This document shows, in pieces, positions 1 to 5,925 of a stretch of 5,925 nucleotides of DNA. The notes under the pieces are model-generated. The model did not search any database and had not been told where the DNA came from. It worked only from the letters and a program-made list of their open reading frames with translations. The stretch's first letter is position 1. Each line of letters starts with the position of its first letter. This stretch comes from Candidatus Zhuqueibacterota bacterium 4484_87 (GTDB lineage Bacteria > Zhuqueibacterota > Zhuqueibacteria > Thermofontimicrobiales > Thermofontimicrobiaceae): assembly GCA_002085355.1 (NCBI GenBank), contig NATN01000186.1, forward strand, positions 1 to 5,925, given 5' to 3'. Made by a program: the position numbers and the translations under genes.

Positions 1-1325
1 TTATTATTATTACCTTGCAAGTTCATTGCATTTTTTAATGAATCAGATTTTGCTGCTGGTTTAACGTGCTTTTTACGTTTCGGCATTTTGCCTGTATACG
101 CTATCTCTTTTCGGAGCATTTGGGCGGCTTTGCCGGTCAGCCACAAGTAATGATCCGAAGGTTTTCCATCCATGTCGACAAATTTCGCCACGTCACTCAC
201 CGGCGGCTTGTCTGTACATTTGAATATAGCCGTTCCCTCATTCACTTCATCGAACATGGCGACATAAAGCATTTCCGCTCCTGCGTTCAAAGCAGTAGAA
301 ATTTGCTGCCAGTAAAATCGCCCGCCCTGCCTTGGTATGGAAGCGGGTGGTTTTACATCATCCGGAAATTCAAAACGACTGAGATTATGCCAACTAAACC
401 CGGGGAAAACGCACGGCACATAATCGATATTATTTTCTCTGCACCATTCAATATCAGCCATGATGATGTCCCGGTAACGATTCATATCATTATGCAGAAG
501 CGGAGTGAAGCGTTGCACCATCCAGGGCAGTACAATATCACATTGTTTAATAATATCATGCAAATAGTCATCCTTAATGCAGTCGGCGTTCAAGTCCCGC
601 CAGAATGTTGGAACGCCAAGCATCACCGCACAGCCGCCGTATTCCGGATCATTTTTTAAAAAATCCACCAGTCGCATTATTCCAATGTCCCTGATATTGT
701 AGGGACGATCAGGAAATCCTAATCCCCAAATGGCCACCAGTGGTTTTCCATTATGATGGAGATATGTTTTAGCGCCTTTCTGGTTGGTTATTTTTATCGA
801 GTCAACCAGAAATTTCCAATCTTCAATTATCGATGAACAGTCCTCGCCTGATCTTTTTAAGCCTGAAAGATCGTACATCAGAGCGATTGCTCTTTCATTT
901 TTCGACGCCGCTTCAAGAGCATATTCTAGAATTCTTACGGATACATCATTGCGACCCGGATGTCTTGTTCTGCCAAAAAACCGCTGCATAAAAACACCAT
1001 CGACGCCGTAGTCCTTCATCCATTTGAAATGAAGCTCAATCGTGCTTTTATCAGCCGAGCTAAAAAACCGCGCTGTGTCTCCATCGGCTAATGTCAGGCC
1101 CGTTGGATATGTTTTTTCATACTCACTCACATCCGGCCACATGTCAAGGCGTACGCCGGCCTCATCAGGATAAATCCGTCCATTATTCACTCTGAACCAC
1201 CCCTGATAGCCGGCCATTATTAATCCTTTGTAGGATGGGTAAAGTGTGTTGTCGCAGTGTTTATTCTGTCCGAATATCTGGCTAGTCATAATGATTATTA
1301 AGAGACAAAATCTTATTCGCATCAT
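1..1325 (-). CDS. Secreted glycoside hydrolase, GH71/GH99-like (3' end beyond the left edge)
   Basis: The minus-strand frame from ATG at 1325 is open to the left edge, giving 441 visible residues with no stop. Residues 1-20 form a Sec signal peptide: two Arg, a hydrophobic stretch LLIIIM, and likely cleavage near SQIFG/QN; there is no lipobox. The body carries motifs I associate with bacterial proteins annotated as GH71/99-like or xylosidase/arabinosidase: GYQGWF (39-44), DMWPDVSEY (61-69), HFKWMKDYGVDGVFMQRF (99-116), YDLSGL (151-156) and MFDEVNEGTAIFK (357-369). The last aligns by eye with the GH99 motif FNEWHEGT, placing E360 and E363 on the two catalytic glutamates. It probably cleaves a glycan outside the inner membrane; the substrate is unknown. 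The family fold seems to end near residue 417, and a Lys/Ala-rich tail followed by Asn codons runs to the edge, so another short domain may follow. It lies 97 bases after the symporter on the same strand and is probably cotranscribed with it. An adjacent second ATG (1322) is an alternative start. Confidence 0.85.
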   Translation of the reverse strand, partial: MMRIRFCLLIIIMTSQIFGQNKHCDNTLYPSYKGLIMAGYQGWFRVNNGRIYPDEAGVRLDMWPDVSEYEKTYPTGLTLADGDTARFFSSADKSTIELHFKWMKDYGVDGVFMQRFFGRTRHPGRNDVSVRILEYALEAASKNERAIALMYDLSGLKRSGEDCSSIIEDWKFLVDSIKITNQKGAKTYLHHNGKPLVAIWGLGFPDRPYNIRDIGIMRLVDFLKNDPEYGGCAVMLGVPTFWRDLNADCIKDDYLHDIIKQCDIVLPWMVQRFTPLLHNDMNRYRDIIMADIEWCRENNIDYVPCVFPGFSWHNLSRFEFPDDVKPPASIPRQGGRFYWQQISTALNAGAEMLYVAMFDEVNEGTAIFKCTDKPPVSDVAKFVDMDGKPSDHYLWLTGKAAQMLRKEIAYTGKMPKRKKHVKPAAKSDSLKNAMNLQGNNN

Positions 1326-1422
1326 TTATTAAATCTCCAATACTATTCGAGATTGTAATACATCAAGAAGGTTATCTCTGAATCGTCTGTCTCCTGATTT
1401 GTGATTTTAATTTCATCATGGA
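1326..1422 (-). other. Short spacer between symporter and hydrolase genes
   Basis: These 97 bases separate the symporter stop from the hydrolase start. I see no stem followed by a T-run and no convincing -35/-10 pair. This supports read-through from the symporter into the hydrolase, although an internal weak promoter cannot be excluded. The only clear signal is the GGAG at 1335-1338. Confidence 0.4.
1335..1338 (-). promoter_or_regulatory. Ribosome binding site of the GH71/99-like gene
   Basis: The minus strand reads GGAG here, nine bases before the ATG at 1325 and twelve before the next in-frame ATG at 1322. The spacing favours the first of the two tandem ATG codons. Confidence 0.6.
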
Positions 1423-3150
1423 TTATGCTTTTTCATCAATTAAATGCTTAAACCATAAAAAATAGAGTCCTGTCGTCGCAATAAGCAGTACTGCAGCAAA
1501 TACAAAAACACTGTTCCATTTATGTATGACCATGAATACCGGCGTCAGGAACAATGCAATTTGCCAGGGAACAGCGAAAAAGAGAGCAAAAATGTCTCGA
1601 CGATTTTCAGCCTTTATTCGTCGAATTTGATCAACATCGAGCATTTTTGATATTTGTCTCCAAAAGCCGATCGGCCTGGTTTTTCGATAAAAATGCTCCA
1701 AAGTGCGTGCGTCAGTTGGCGGCGTTGCCAATGTGCAAATAATCATGCCTAACAGCGAAGATATGCTCACTGTCAATAATGCCTGCCACTCGTGAAGCGA
1801 CGGCAGCAGCAGCCTTTGAGCAATTGCGCCAATCATGCCGATTCCGGTGCCAAAGGCAAATCCATACCCGTTAAGCCGCCACCAGTACCAGCGTAAAAAA
1901 TTCGGCATTATCATTCCGGCCACTAGGCTCATTGTGATCCAGCTCCAAATTGAGTTAATTGAGGGCGAAACAACGCCAATAAATACTCCAATTGCGACGA
2001 TCAACCCTGAGGATGCATAGCTGGCGCGCATCAATTGTTTGCCCGTTGCTTCTGGTTTTATGTATTTCAAATATATATCTTTTACTAAATATGAAGCCGC
2101 GGCGTTAATGGTTGAATCAAAAGTTGACATGGCTGCGGCAATAAGCGATGCAACGATTAATCCTTTTAATCCGGTTGGGATTAAAAGAACAAGTACTGTG
2201 GGCAGCACGAGTTCCGGTTCAGTGACTTGCGCGCCTAAACTCAATCCCAAAACAGCAATACCAATAATAAACGGCCACCTGAATGCAAGCAAAAATATCC
2301 ACAAGGCGGAAAGCAAGCCGCTGTCCCTGTCGTTTTTAGCCGCAAAATAGCGCTGCGCCATATAGGCGCCTGGAGCCCCCAGGCCTTCTATAACTGTTTT
2401 CAGAAAATAAAAGATGACTGAAATTCCAAAAAGATTATACATTTCATATCCTGCCGGCATATTCATGCGCCAGGATGGTATAATATCACTCCAGCCTGTC
2501 GGCGCGATTGTCTGCAGCGTTGCAAAATCAACAGTTGTAAACGCTTTTATTGAAATGAAAATAGTTGCAAATCCAATAAGGCCGGCTTGAATTAAATCAG
2601 TATACACGACGCCCAGCAGGCCGCTCAACGTGGTATAAAAAAGTGCAATTGTTATCATCAAAAGTGCACAAACCAGGGGTGAAAACGGCAAAAAGATGGA
2701 TAAGAATTTTCCAATTCCCACAAAAAAATAGCCGATCATACCGACTGTACCCAACAAAATGGACAGGGCGCTCAACAGACGCGCGGTTTCTCCCTGCCTG
2801 CCATTGCCAAAGCGAAATTCCATCCATTCTGCAACAGTCATTACTCCTGAGCGACTATGCCATTTTCCGACAAAAACCAACATGAACGCCATGACGAGAA
2901 CGACGCCGCCGCGAAGTTCCACTAGAAAACCTTTTACACCGAACACATAAAAAAGGGACGAAATGAGCATTGTGCCGGTTATATCCAGGTTTGAAGCCAT
3001 CCCGGAAGCGCCCAACACCCACCATGGAATATTGCGGCCGCCAAGAAAATAGTCATTTATGCCCCTACCGGCTCTTTTGCGAAAATAGATTCCCAAAATT
3101 ACAAGCGAACAAAGGTATGTGAAAATTATTAAATAGTCTATTGCGTGCAT
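1423..3150 (-). CDS. Sodium:solute symporter, SSS family (SGLT-like)
   Basis: A 575-residue inner-membrane protein with about 13-14 hydrophobic segments, the normal size and layout for SSS carriers of LeuT fold. The first helix is followed by FLGGRNIPWWVLGASGMAS (35-53), the family's TM1 signature. AAAMSTFDSTINAAAS (338-353), followed by KDIY (357-360), matches the helix that in vSGLT and SGLT1 carries the paired serines of the Na2 sodium site; here the pair is S342/T343. AQRYFAAKN (265-273) matches the conserved QR..AAK stretch. The sugar-contact positions just before QR do not resemble vSGLT (Gly/Ala where vSGLT has Asn/Gln), so the substrate cannot be assigned. A charged loop (about 476-520, containing EHFYRKTRPIGFW) precedes the last two helices. 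It probably imports sodium together with a sugar or sugar acid released by the adjacent hydrolase. The ATG start has only a weak purine-rich ribosome site (AAAAAGAA), but places the first helix where the family expects it. Confidence 0.92.
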   Translation of the reverse strand: MHAIDYLIIFTYLCSLVILGIYFRKRAGRGINDYFLGGRNIPWWVLGASGMASNLDITGTMLISSLFYVFGVKGFLVELRGGVVLVMAFMLVFVGKWHSRSGVMTVAEWMEFRFGNGRQGETARLLSALSILLGTVGMIGYFFVGIGKFLSIFLPFSPLVCALLMITIALFYTTLSGLLGVVYTDLIQAGLIGFATIFISIKAFTTVDFATLQTIAPTGWSDIIPSWRMNMPAGYEMYNLFGISVIFYFLKTVIEGLGAPGAYMAQRYFAAKNDRDSGLLSALWIFLLAFRWPFIIGIAVLGLSLGAQVTEPELVLPTVLVLLIPTGLKGLIVASLIAAAMSTFDSTINAAASYLVKDIYLKYIKPEATGKQLMRASYASSGLIVAIGVFIGVVSPSINSIWSWITMSLVAGMIMPNFLRWYWWRLNGYGFAFGTGIGMIGAIAQRLLLPSLHEWQALLTVSISSLLGMIICTLATPPTDARTLEHFYRKTRPIGFWRQISKMLDVDQIRRIKAENRRDIFALFFAVPWQIALFLTPVFMVIHKWNSVFVFAAVLLIATTGLYFLWFKHLIDEKA

Positions 3151-3348
3151 TGGGTTCTTTTTGAAAGAAATATTTTGAATTTTTTATTGGATAGTTGAGA
3201 CGGTGTCTAAAGGAAAGAAACGACATGTCAAAAATATCATTTATGGTTTGGCAATTTCCGAAGAATTTTAACTTTCAAAAATTAAACTTGTATTTCCTCT
3301 ATCCAGAAACTAATTAAAATCGCTTCTTAACCTGGATTATTCATGAAA

Positions 3349-3359
3349 TTTGCAGCAAA
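3349..3359. promoter_or_regulatory. Candidate operator palindrome TTTGC-A-GCAAA
   Basis: Two perfect five-base arms flank a single central A. Relative to the candidate extended -10 at 3378-3386 the site falls about 13-23 bases after the expected transcription start, where a bound repressor would block elongation. The adjacent gene encodes a GntR-LacI chimera that needs a palindromic site. It does not match the AraR operator I remember (ATTTGTACGTACAAAT), and an 11-base palindrome in AT-rich DNA can arise by chance. Confidence 0.3.
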
Positions 3360-3377
3360 CTGATATTAGGTATTAAT

Positions 3378-3386
3378 TTTATAACA
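3378..3386 (-). promoter_or_regulatory. Candidate extended -10 promoter element
   Basis: The minus strand reads TGTTATAAA, an extended -10 (TGnTATAAT type) with one mismatch in the hexamer. No good -35 lies at the usual distance, which extended -10 promoters can tolerate. Transcription would begin near 3371, giving a leader of roughly 220 bases before the symporter ATG. This is a pattern match only. Confidence 0.35.
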
Positions 3387-3476
3387 GTTACGGCAACGCG
3401 TTAGTCTGAACAAAGTTTTTTAGAAAAAGCCGATCTAAGCACGAGTTGTTATTTTAAGAATTTTCGTGGTTAACTG

Positions 3477-4613
3477 TCAGGAACTGCTTTCTTTTGAAGC
3501 CGAACTCGTCAATTTTTTAACAGATTTTCTTTTGACAAGCCGGTTTTGCAAAATCACTTTCTTAAATTGTTGATCTGGACTCTGTGACCGTTCCATCAGC
3601 AAACCAAAGCTTTCTCTGCCCATCTGGTACAGCGGCTGATGTATAGTCGTTAGCGGCGTTCTCAGCTTATCTGCAAAAGGCAGGTCATCATAACCAACGA
3701 CAGAAATATCTTTCGGAATACTTAGCTCTCGTTTAGCGGTGTGATAATATACATCTGCCGCTAAAAGATCATTCAGTGCAAAAATTGCAGTAACATTTAA
3801 TTCATTGATGATCAACTTTATCAACTCTGAAAAGGATTCTGTAAAACCATACTCTTTGATTTTCTGAATCAAATTTGGATCAAACTCGATATTATTATCT
3901 CGCAATGCTTTTTTATAACCTGAAATTCGATCCAAAATACTGGTTTCCTCAAAATCGTAAACAACGGTAATTCGGCGGTGCCCCATCTCGATGAGATGTT
4001 TTGTCATCTCGTAGCCGCCGCTGAAATTATCGCTTATGACTAAATCTGTTGACACTTTTGTGCAGTCATGATCCACGAGCACAACAGGTATGTCATTATT
4101 TGTAAATTTTTCAACAATTTCCCGATTTCTTTCTTCCTTTGTATTGCCGTTTTCGATATCTTGTACAGGAATATATATAGCGCCTTTTATTCCATTGCCT
4201 AATAACTGATTGACATAAACATTCGCTTTGTCCCAAAGATTGTCTGTGTTGCAAATTATTGTATTATAGCCGGCATCAATGGCTTTGTCCTCAATGCCGC
4301 GAATAAGATCAATCATAATGCCGCGTTGGATATCCGGAACCAAGACGCCAATGATTTTGTTTCCATTTTGCTTTTCTGAATGTTTGCGATCAGAAATAAA
4401 TGCTCCTGAACCATGTCGAACTTGAAGATAACCCTGTTCCTCTAAAGCTTTAATTGCTTGCCTGACGGTCATTCTGGTTACGCCGTATTTCTCGGCCAGC
4501 ACTCGTTCAGCGGGCAGTCTTTCTCCCGCCGGATATTTTCCGCTCTCGATATCCTTAAAAATATCATTTTTAATTTGATAATACAGTGGAATAGGATTGT
4601 TCTTGTCGACCAT
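3477..4613 (-). CDS. GntR-LacI chimeric transcriptional regulator (AraR-like architecture)
   Basis: A 378-residue cytoplasmic DNA-binding protein. Residues about 7-74 are a GntR winged helix-turn-helix: PAGERLPAERVLAEKYGVT, then R-TVRQAI-ALEEQGYL and the wing HGSGAFIS. After a short polar linker, residues about 87-365 form a LacI/ribose-binding-type sensor domain (Peripla_BP_3-like), with IIGVLVPDI (87-95), ISDNFSGGYEMTKHLIEMGHRR (193-214; key DNxxGG and HLxxxGHRR elements), FALNDLLAADVY (278-289) and VVGYDDLPFA (305-314). Bacillus AraR, which senses arabinose, has this architecture; the ligand here is unknown. It probably represses the downstream symporter and hydrolase until the imported sugar or a derivative binds. 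The in-frame TTG 24 bases upstream was not chosen, because the ATG at 4613 has an AAAGG ribosome site and starts right at the usual GntR N-terminus (NPIPLYYQI). The Ser/Lys-rich last 15 residues look disordered. Confidence 0.92.
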   Translation of the reverse strand: MVDKNNPIPLYYQIKNDIFKDIESGKYPAGERLPAERVLAEKYGVTRMTVRQAIKALEEQGYLQVRHGSGAFISDRKHSEKQNGNKIIGVLVPDIQRGIMIDLIRGIEDKAIDAGYNTIICNTDNLWDKANVYVNQLLGNGIKGAIYIPVQDIENGNTKEERNREIVEKFTNNDIPVVLVDHDCTKVSTDLVISDNFSGGYEMTKHLIEMGHRRITVVYDFEETSILDRISGYKKALRDNNIEFDPNLIQKIKEYGFTESFSELIKLIINELNVTAIFALNDLLAADVYYHTAKRELSIPKDISVVGYDDLPFADKLRTPLTTIHQPLYQMGRESFGLLMERSQSPDQQFKKVILQNRLVKRKSVKKLTSSASKESSS

Positions 4614-4621
4614 GGGAAAAA

Positions 4622-4626
4622 CCTTT
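4622..4626 (-). promoter_or_regulatory. Ribosome binding site that decides the regulator start
   Basis: The minus strand reads AAAGG, eight bases before the ATG at 4613. It lies inside any longer reading from the TTG at 4637, which argues that the shorter 378-residue protein is the real product. Confidence 0.55.
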
Positions 4627-4660
4627 GGCTTTATCAATTTAGATATTGGCCATAATGAAA

Positions 4661-4697
4661 CAAACGAAGGAAAAGATTAAATCTTTTCCTTCGTTTG
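4661..4697 (-). terminator. Perfect 18-base-arm palindrome, probable terminator
   Basis: Arms 4661-4678 and 4680-4697 are perfectly complementary around a single central A. Read on the minus strand, the hairpin starts 20 bases after the stop of the sorting-tail protein and is followed by TTTCATT, a short T-rich stretch. On the plus strand nothing T-rich follows, so it fits termination of the minus-strand gene at 4718. The arms are AT-rich and purine/pyrimidine biased (GAAGGAAAAGATT), and the T-run is short, so it may terminate weakly. Because it also lies 48 bases before the regulator ATG, an operator or mRNA-stability role is possible. Confidence 0.65.
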
Positions 4698-4717
4698 ATC
4701 GAGTTAGCCATCCGGCC

Positions 4718-5925
4718 TTATTTCATCAAAATCATCTTATTGCTCATTGTAGATTCCGCGGATTTCAAGGTATAGATATAAACACCTGACGACAAATCCC
4801 GAGCATCAAATGCAACCTGATAGTTCCCGGCTGGTTGGACGCCATTTACCAACGTCGCAACTTTTTTGCCGAGCAGATCATAGACGTTTAATGCAACATT
4901 GCCGGTTGTATTAACGGTATAGGAGATGGTTGTTGTTGGATTAAACGGATTCGGATAATTTTGCTGCAAGGTCATTTCAGTTGGAAGAGCGGATTGTCGA
5001 TCTTGAACAGATGTTTCAAGTTTGCCCAACAACTCCAACTCGGCCATTTGCATCAAACCTTCCGAATCACCGTTTATGTCATAAATTTCCAACCGATACT
5101 TGCTGAACCACTTGTCGGTATTTTCAAAGGCCCAGGTTTTTTTCATGAACCGTTTTTCCCACGGACCGTCCACGTCTGCTGCATGCAATGATACCCAGTC
5201 CTCTGCGGCAGCATCCCAGCCATAGAGTTCCCAGACCATTGGATCGCGTGCCGGAACATCATTGGCAGACGTAATGGTGTAGCTTGAGATCAATGCAGGC
5301 TGATCAATTTCATAATCTATCCAGGATTCCACGGCGCCGACCAGATATTTTGTATTGACGTCATTATCGATTAACTTTTCAATTCGTTCTTTATCCGGAG
5401 AACCGTCGCTATTGGGACCAGTCCATGGCTCATCATCGTTTGAACCGACGATCGTTCCGCCGAGATCTGTAATGTCGGTCAACGCATTCGGATCTACCGG
5501 AGGTTCTGAAGAGCTGTAAACAATGCTGGCGTAGCGTTCGGGCAATTTTCCACCGAAAATACCGCGTCCCCATTGCAGAGCGTCAACAGCATGAATGTCA
5601 TCCGCATCATTCGCCATAATCGAGAACATTTGCGGTGTATCGGCGACAATGTCATCCCATCTATTAAAAGCCACTTCTATAATTTCTGTGTAGCCAACAT
5701 TTTTTGGCGTTATCTTGCCAAAATAGGCTTTTCCATCAGCAACTTCAATTTCGGACACACCATCACCATCCGCCAATTCAAGTGGATCACCATTTGTATT
5801 GCGCCAGGAAACGTAAGCGGGCGCAGTAGAAGCTACGTCATTGTTAATGCTGCCTAGCAAAGCCAAACCAATCTCTGCTGAGGGAAGAGCGCCACCCTGA
5901 TCAAAAGGATCGTTTGCATCGAGCA
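4718..5925 (-). CDS. Secreted CBM9-like / F5/8 type C protein with type IX secretion sorting tail (5' end beyond the right edge)
   Basis: The frame is open through the right edge, giving 401 visible C-terminal residues; the TTG at 5866 lies in mid-protein and is not a credible start. From about 5866 to 5513 the sequence resembles a CBM9/DOMON-like sugar-binding domain: IIEVAFNRW, FSIMANDADD and ALQWGRGIF. From about 5485 to 5024 lies an F5/8 type C (discoidin, galactose-binding-like) domain: LTDLGG-type opening, LIDNDVNTKYL, YTITSANDVPARDPMVWELYG and MQMAELELLG. From 4981 to 4721 is a type IX (Por) sorting tail: QNYPNPFNPTTTISYTV, VYDLLGKKVATLV and LSSGVYIYTLK, ending MILMK. The protein is therefore expected to cross the outer membrane by the type IX system and be released or attached at the surface, where both domains could bind glycans. 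Any catalytic domain would lie outside the window. A hairpin after its stop suggests a separate transcript from the regulator. Confidence 0.85.
   Translation of the reverse strand, partial: LDANDPFDQGGALPSAEIGLALLGSINNDVASTAPAYVSWRNTNGDPLELADGDGVSEIEVADGKAYFGKITPKNVGYTEIIEVAFNRWDDIVADTPQMFSIMANDADDIHAVDALQWGRGIFGGKLPERYASIVYSSSEPPVDPNALTDITDLGGTIVGSNDDEPWTGPNSDGSPDKERIEKLIDNDVNTKYLVGAVESWIDYEIDQPALISSYTITSANDVPARDPMVWELYGWDAAAEDWVSLHAADVDGPWEKRFMKKTWAFENTDKWFSKYRLEIYDINGDSEGLMQMAELELLGKLETSVQDRQSALPTEMTLQQNYPNPFNPTTTISYTVNTTGNVALNVYDLLGKKVATLVNGVQPAGNYQVAFDARDLSSGVYIYTLKSAESTMSNKMILMK

Larger units (their letters stand above)
3151..3476 (-). promoter_or_regulatory. Regulatory gap upstream of the symporter gene
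   Basis: This 326-base non-coding stretch lies between the regulator stop and the symporter start. It holds a candidate extended -10 (3378-3386), an 11-base palindrome (3349-3359), an 8-base palindrome AACGCGTT (3395-3402) and a perfect -35-like TTGACA (3226-3231, minus strand) lacking a good -10. There is no convincing hairpin and T-run after the regulator gene, so some read-through is possible. No open frame here looks coding. The length and content suggest that the symporter-hydrolase pair has its own promoter, controlled by the neighbouring regulator. Confidence 0.5.

Noticed and set aside
1..12. TTA repeat as a microsatellite or regulatory element
   Set aside because: It is in frame with the hydrolase gene as AAT (Asn) codons and is very short; I noted it only as part of the tail.
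66..659. Plus-strand open frame of 197 codons
   Set aside because: It lies antisense to the hydrolase gene, whose minus-strand frame is unbroken over more than 1,300 bases and carries recognisable family motifs. The plus-strand product looks like no protein family and has no clear ribosome site.
784..1011. Plus-strand open frame of 75 codons
   Set aside because: It is also antisense to the hydrolase gene, and its translation is unremarkable; a shadow frame.
3226..3231. Perfect TTGACA (minus strand) as a firm promoter
   Set aside because: At 16-18 bases downstream the best hexamers are TAGACA-like with about three matches to TATAAT. It is not strong enough to list as its own feature.
3301..3337. 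ATCCAG...CTGGAT inverted repeat
   Set aside because: Six-base arms separated by 25 bases are expected by chance in a gap of this size.
3440..3468. CACGA...TCGTG inverted repeat after the regulator gene as a terminator
   Set aside because: The stem is only five base pairs with a loop of about 19 bases, and the T-run does not follow directly.
4614..4637. Eight-residue N-terminal extension of the regulator from TTG at 4637
   Set aside because: The ATG at 4613 has an AAAGG ribosome site at good spacing, and the GntR domain begins right after it.
5864..5866. TTG as start of the sorting-tail protein
   Set aside because: The frame stays open to the right edge, and the residues upstream (SAEIGLALLGS) read as continuing protein. 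There is no signal peptide after this TTG, although a type IX substrate needs one.
1..5925. RNA genes, CRISPR arrays, insertion sequences, attachment sites or a defence system
   Set aside because: I found no tRNA-like cloverleaf, regularly spaced repeats, transposase motifs or terminal repeats. The genes form an ordinary carbohydrate-use set.

Overview
The window suggests a member of the FCB group (Bacteroidota, Ignavibacteriota, Calditrichota, KSB1 and relatives). The main clue is a C-terminal type IX secretion (Por) sorting tail with the motif QNYPNPFNPTTTISYTV. That long form of the tail is, from memory, more typical of Ignavibacteria, Calditrichota or KSB1-like lineages than of classical Bacteroides. 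The DNA is moderately AT-rich and I see no phage, transposon, CRISPR or RNA genes.

All four genes read on the minus strand, so in transcription order they run from right to left. (1) 5925-4718 is the C-terminal part of a secreted protein: a CBM9-like (DOMON-type) region, then an F5/8 type C (discoidin-like) domain, then the sorting tail; its start lies beyond the right edge. A perfect palindrome (4661-4697) follows it, best read as a terminator. (2) 4613-3477 is a chimeric regulator, with a GntR winged helix on a LacI/ribose-binding-type sensor domain (AraR-like architecture). (3) A 326-base gap (3151-3476) holds candidate promoter elements and a small palindrome that could be an operator. 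(4) 3150-1423 is a sodium:solute symporter of the SSS family. (5) 1325 to the left edge is a secreted glycoside hydrolase of the GH71/GH99-like group. It has no stop codon in the window and runs off the left side.

Together they look like a small carbohydrate-use locus. An exported carbohydrate-binding protein and an exported glycosidase would act outside the inner membrane, a sodium-driven carrier would bring in the released sugar, and a sugar-sensing repressor would control the carrier and hydrolase. The visible part has no SusC/SusD pair. The actual substrate cannot be read from the sequence. The most unusual points are the altered GH99-type catalytic motif in the hydrolase (FDEVNEGT rather than FNEWHEGT), the palindrome before the regulator, and the leader of the symporter gene. 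I found no clearly new biological system.
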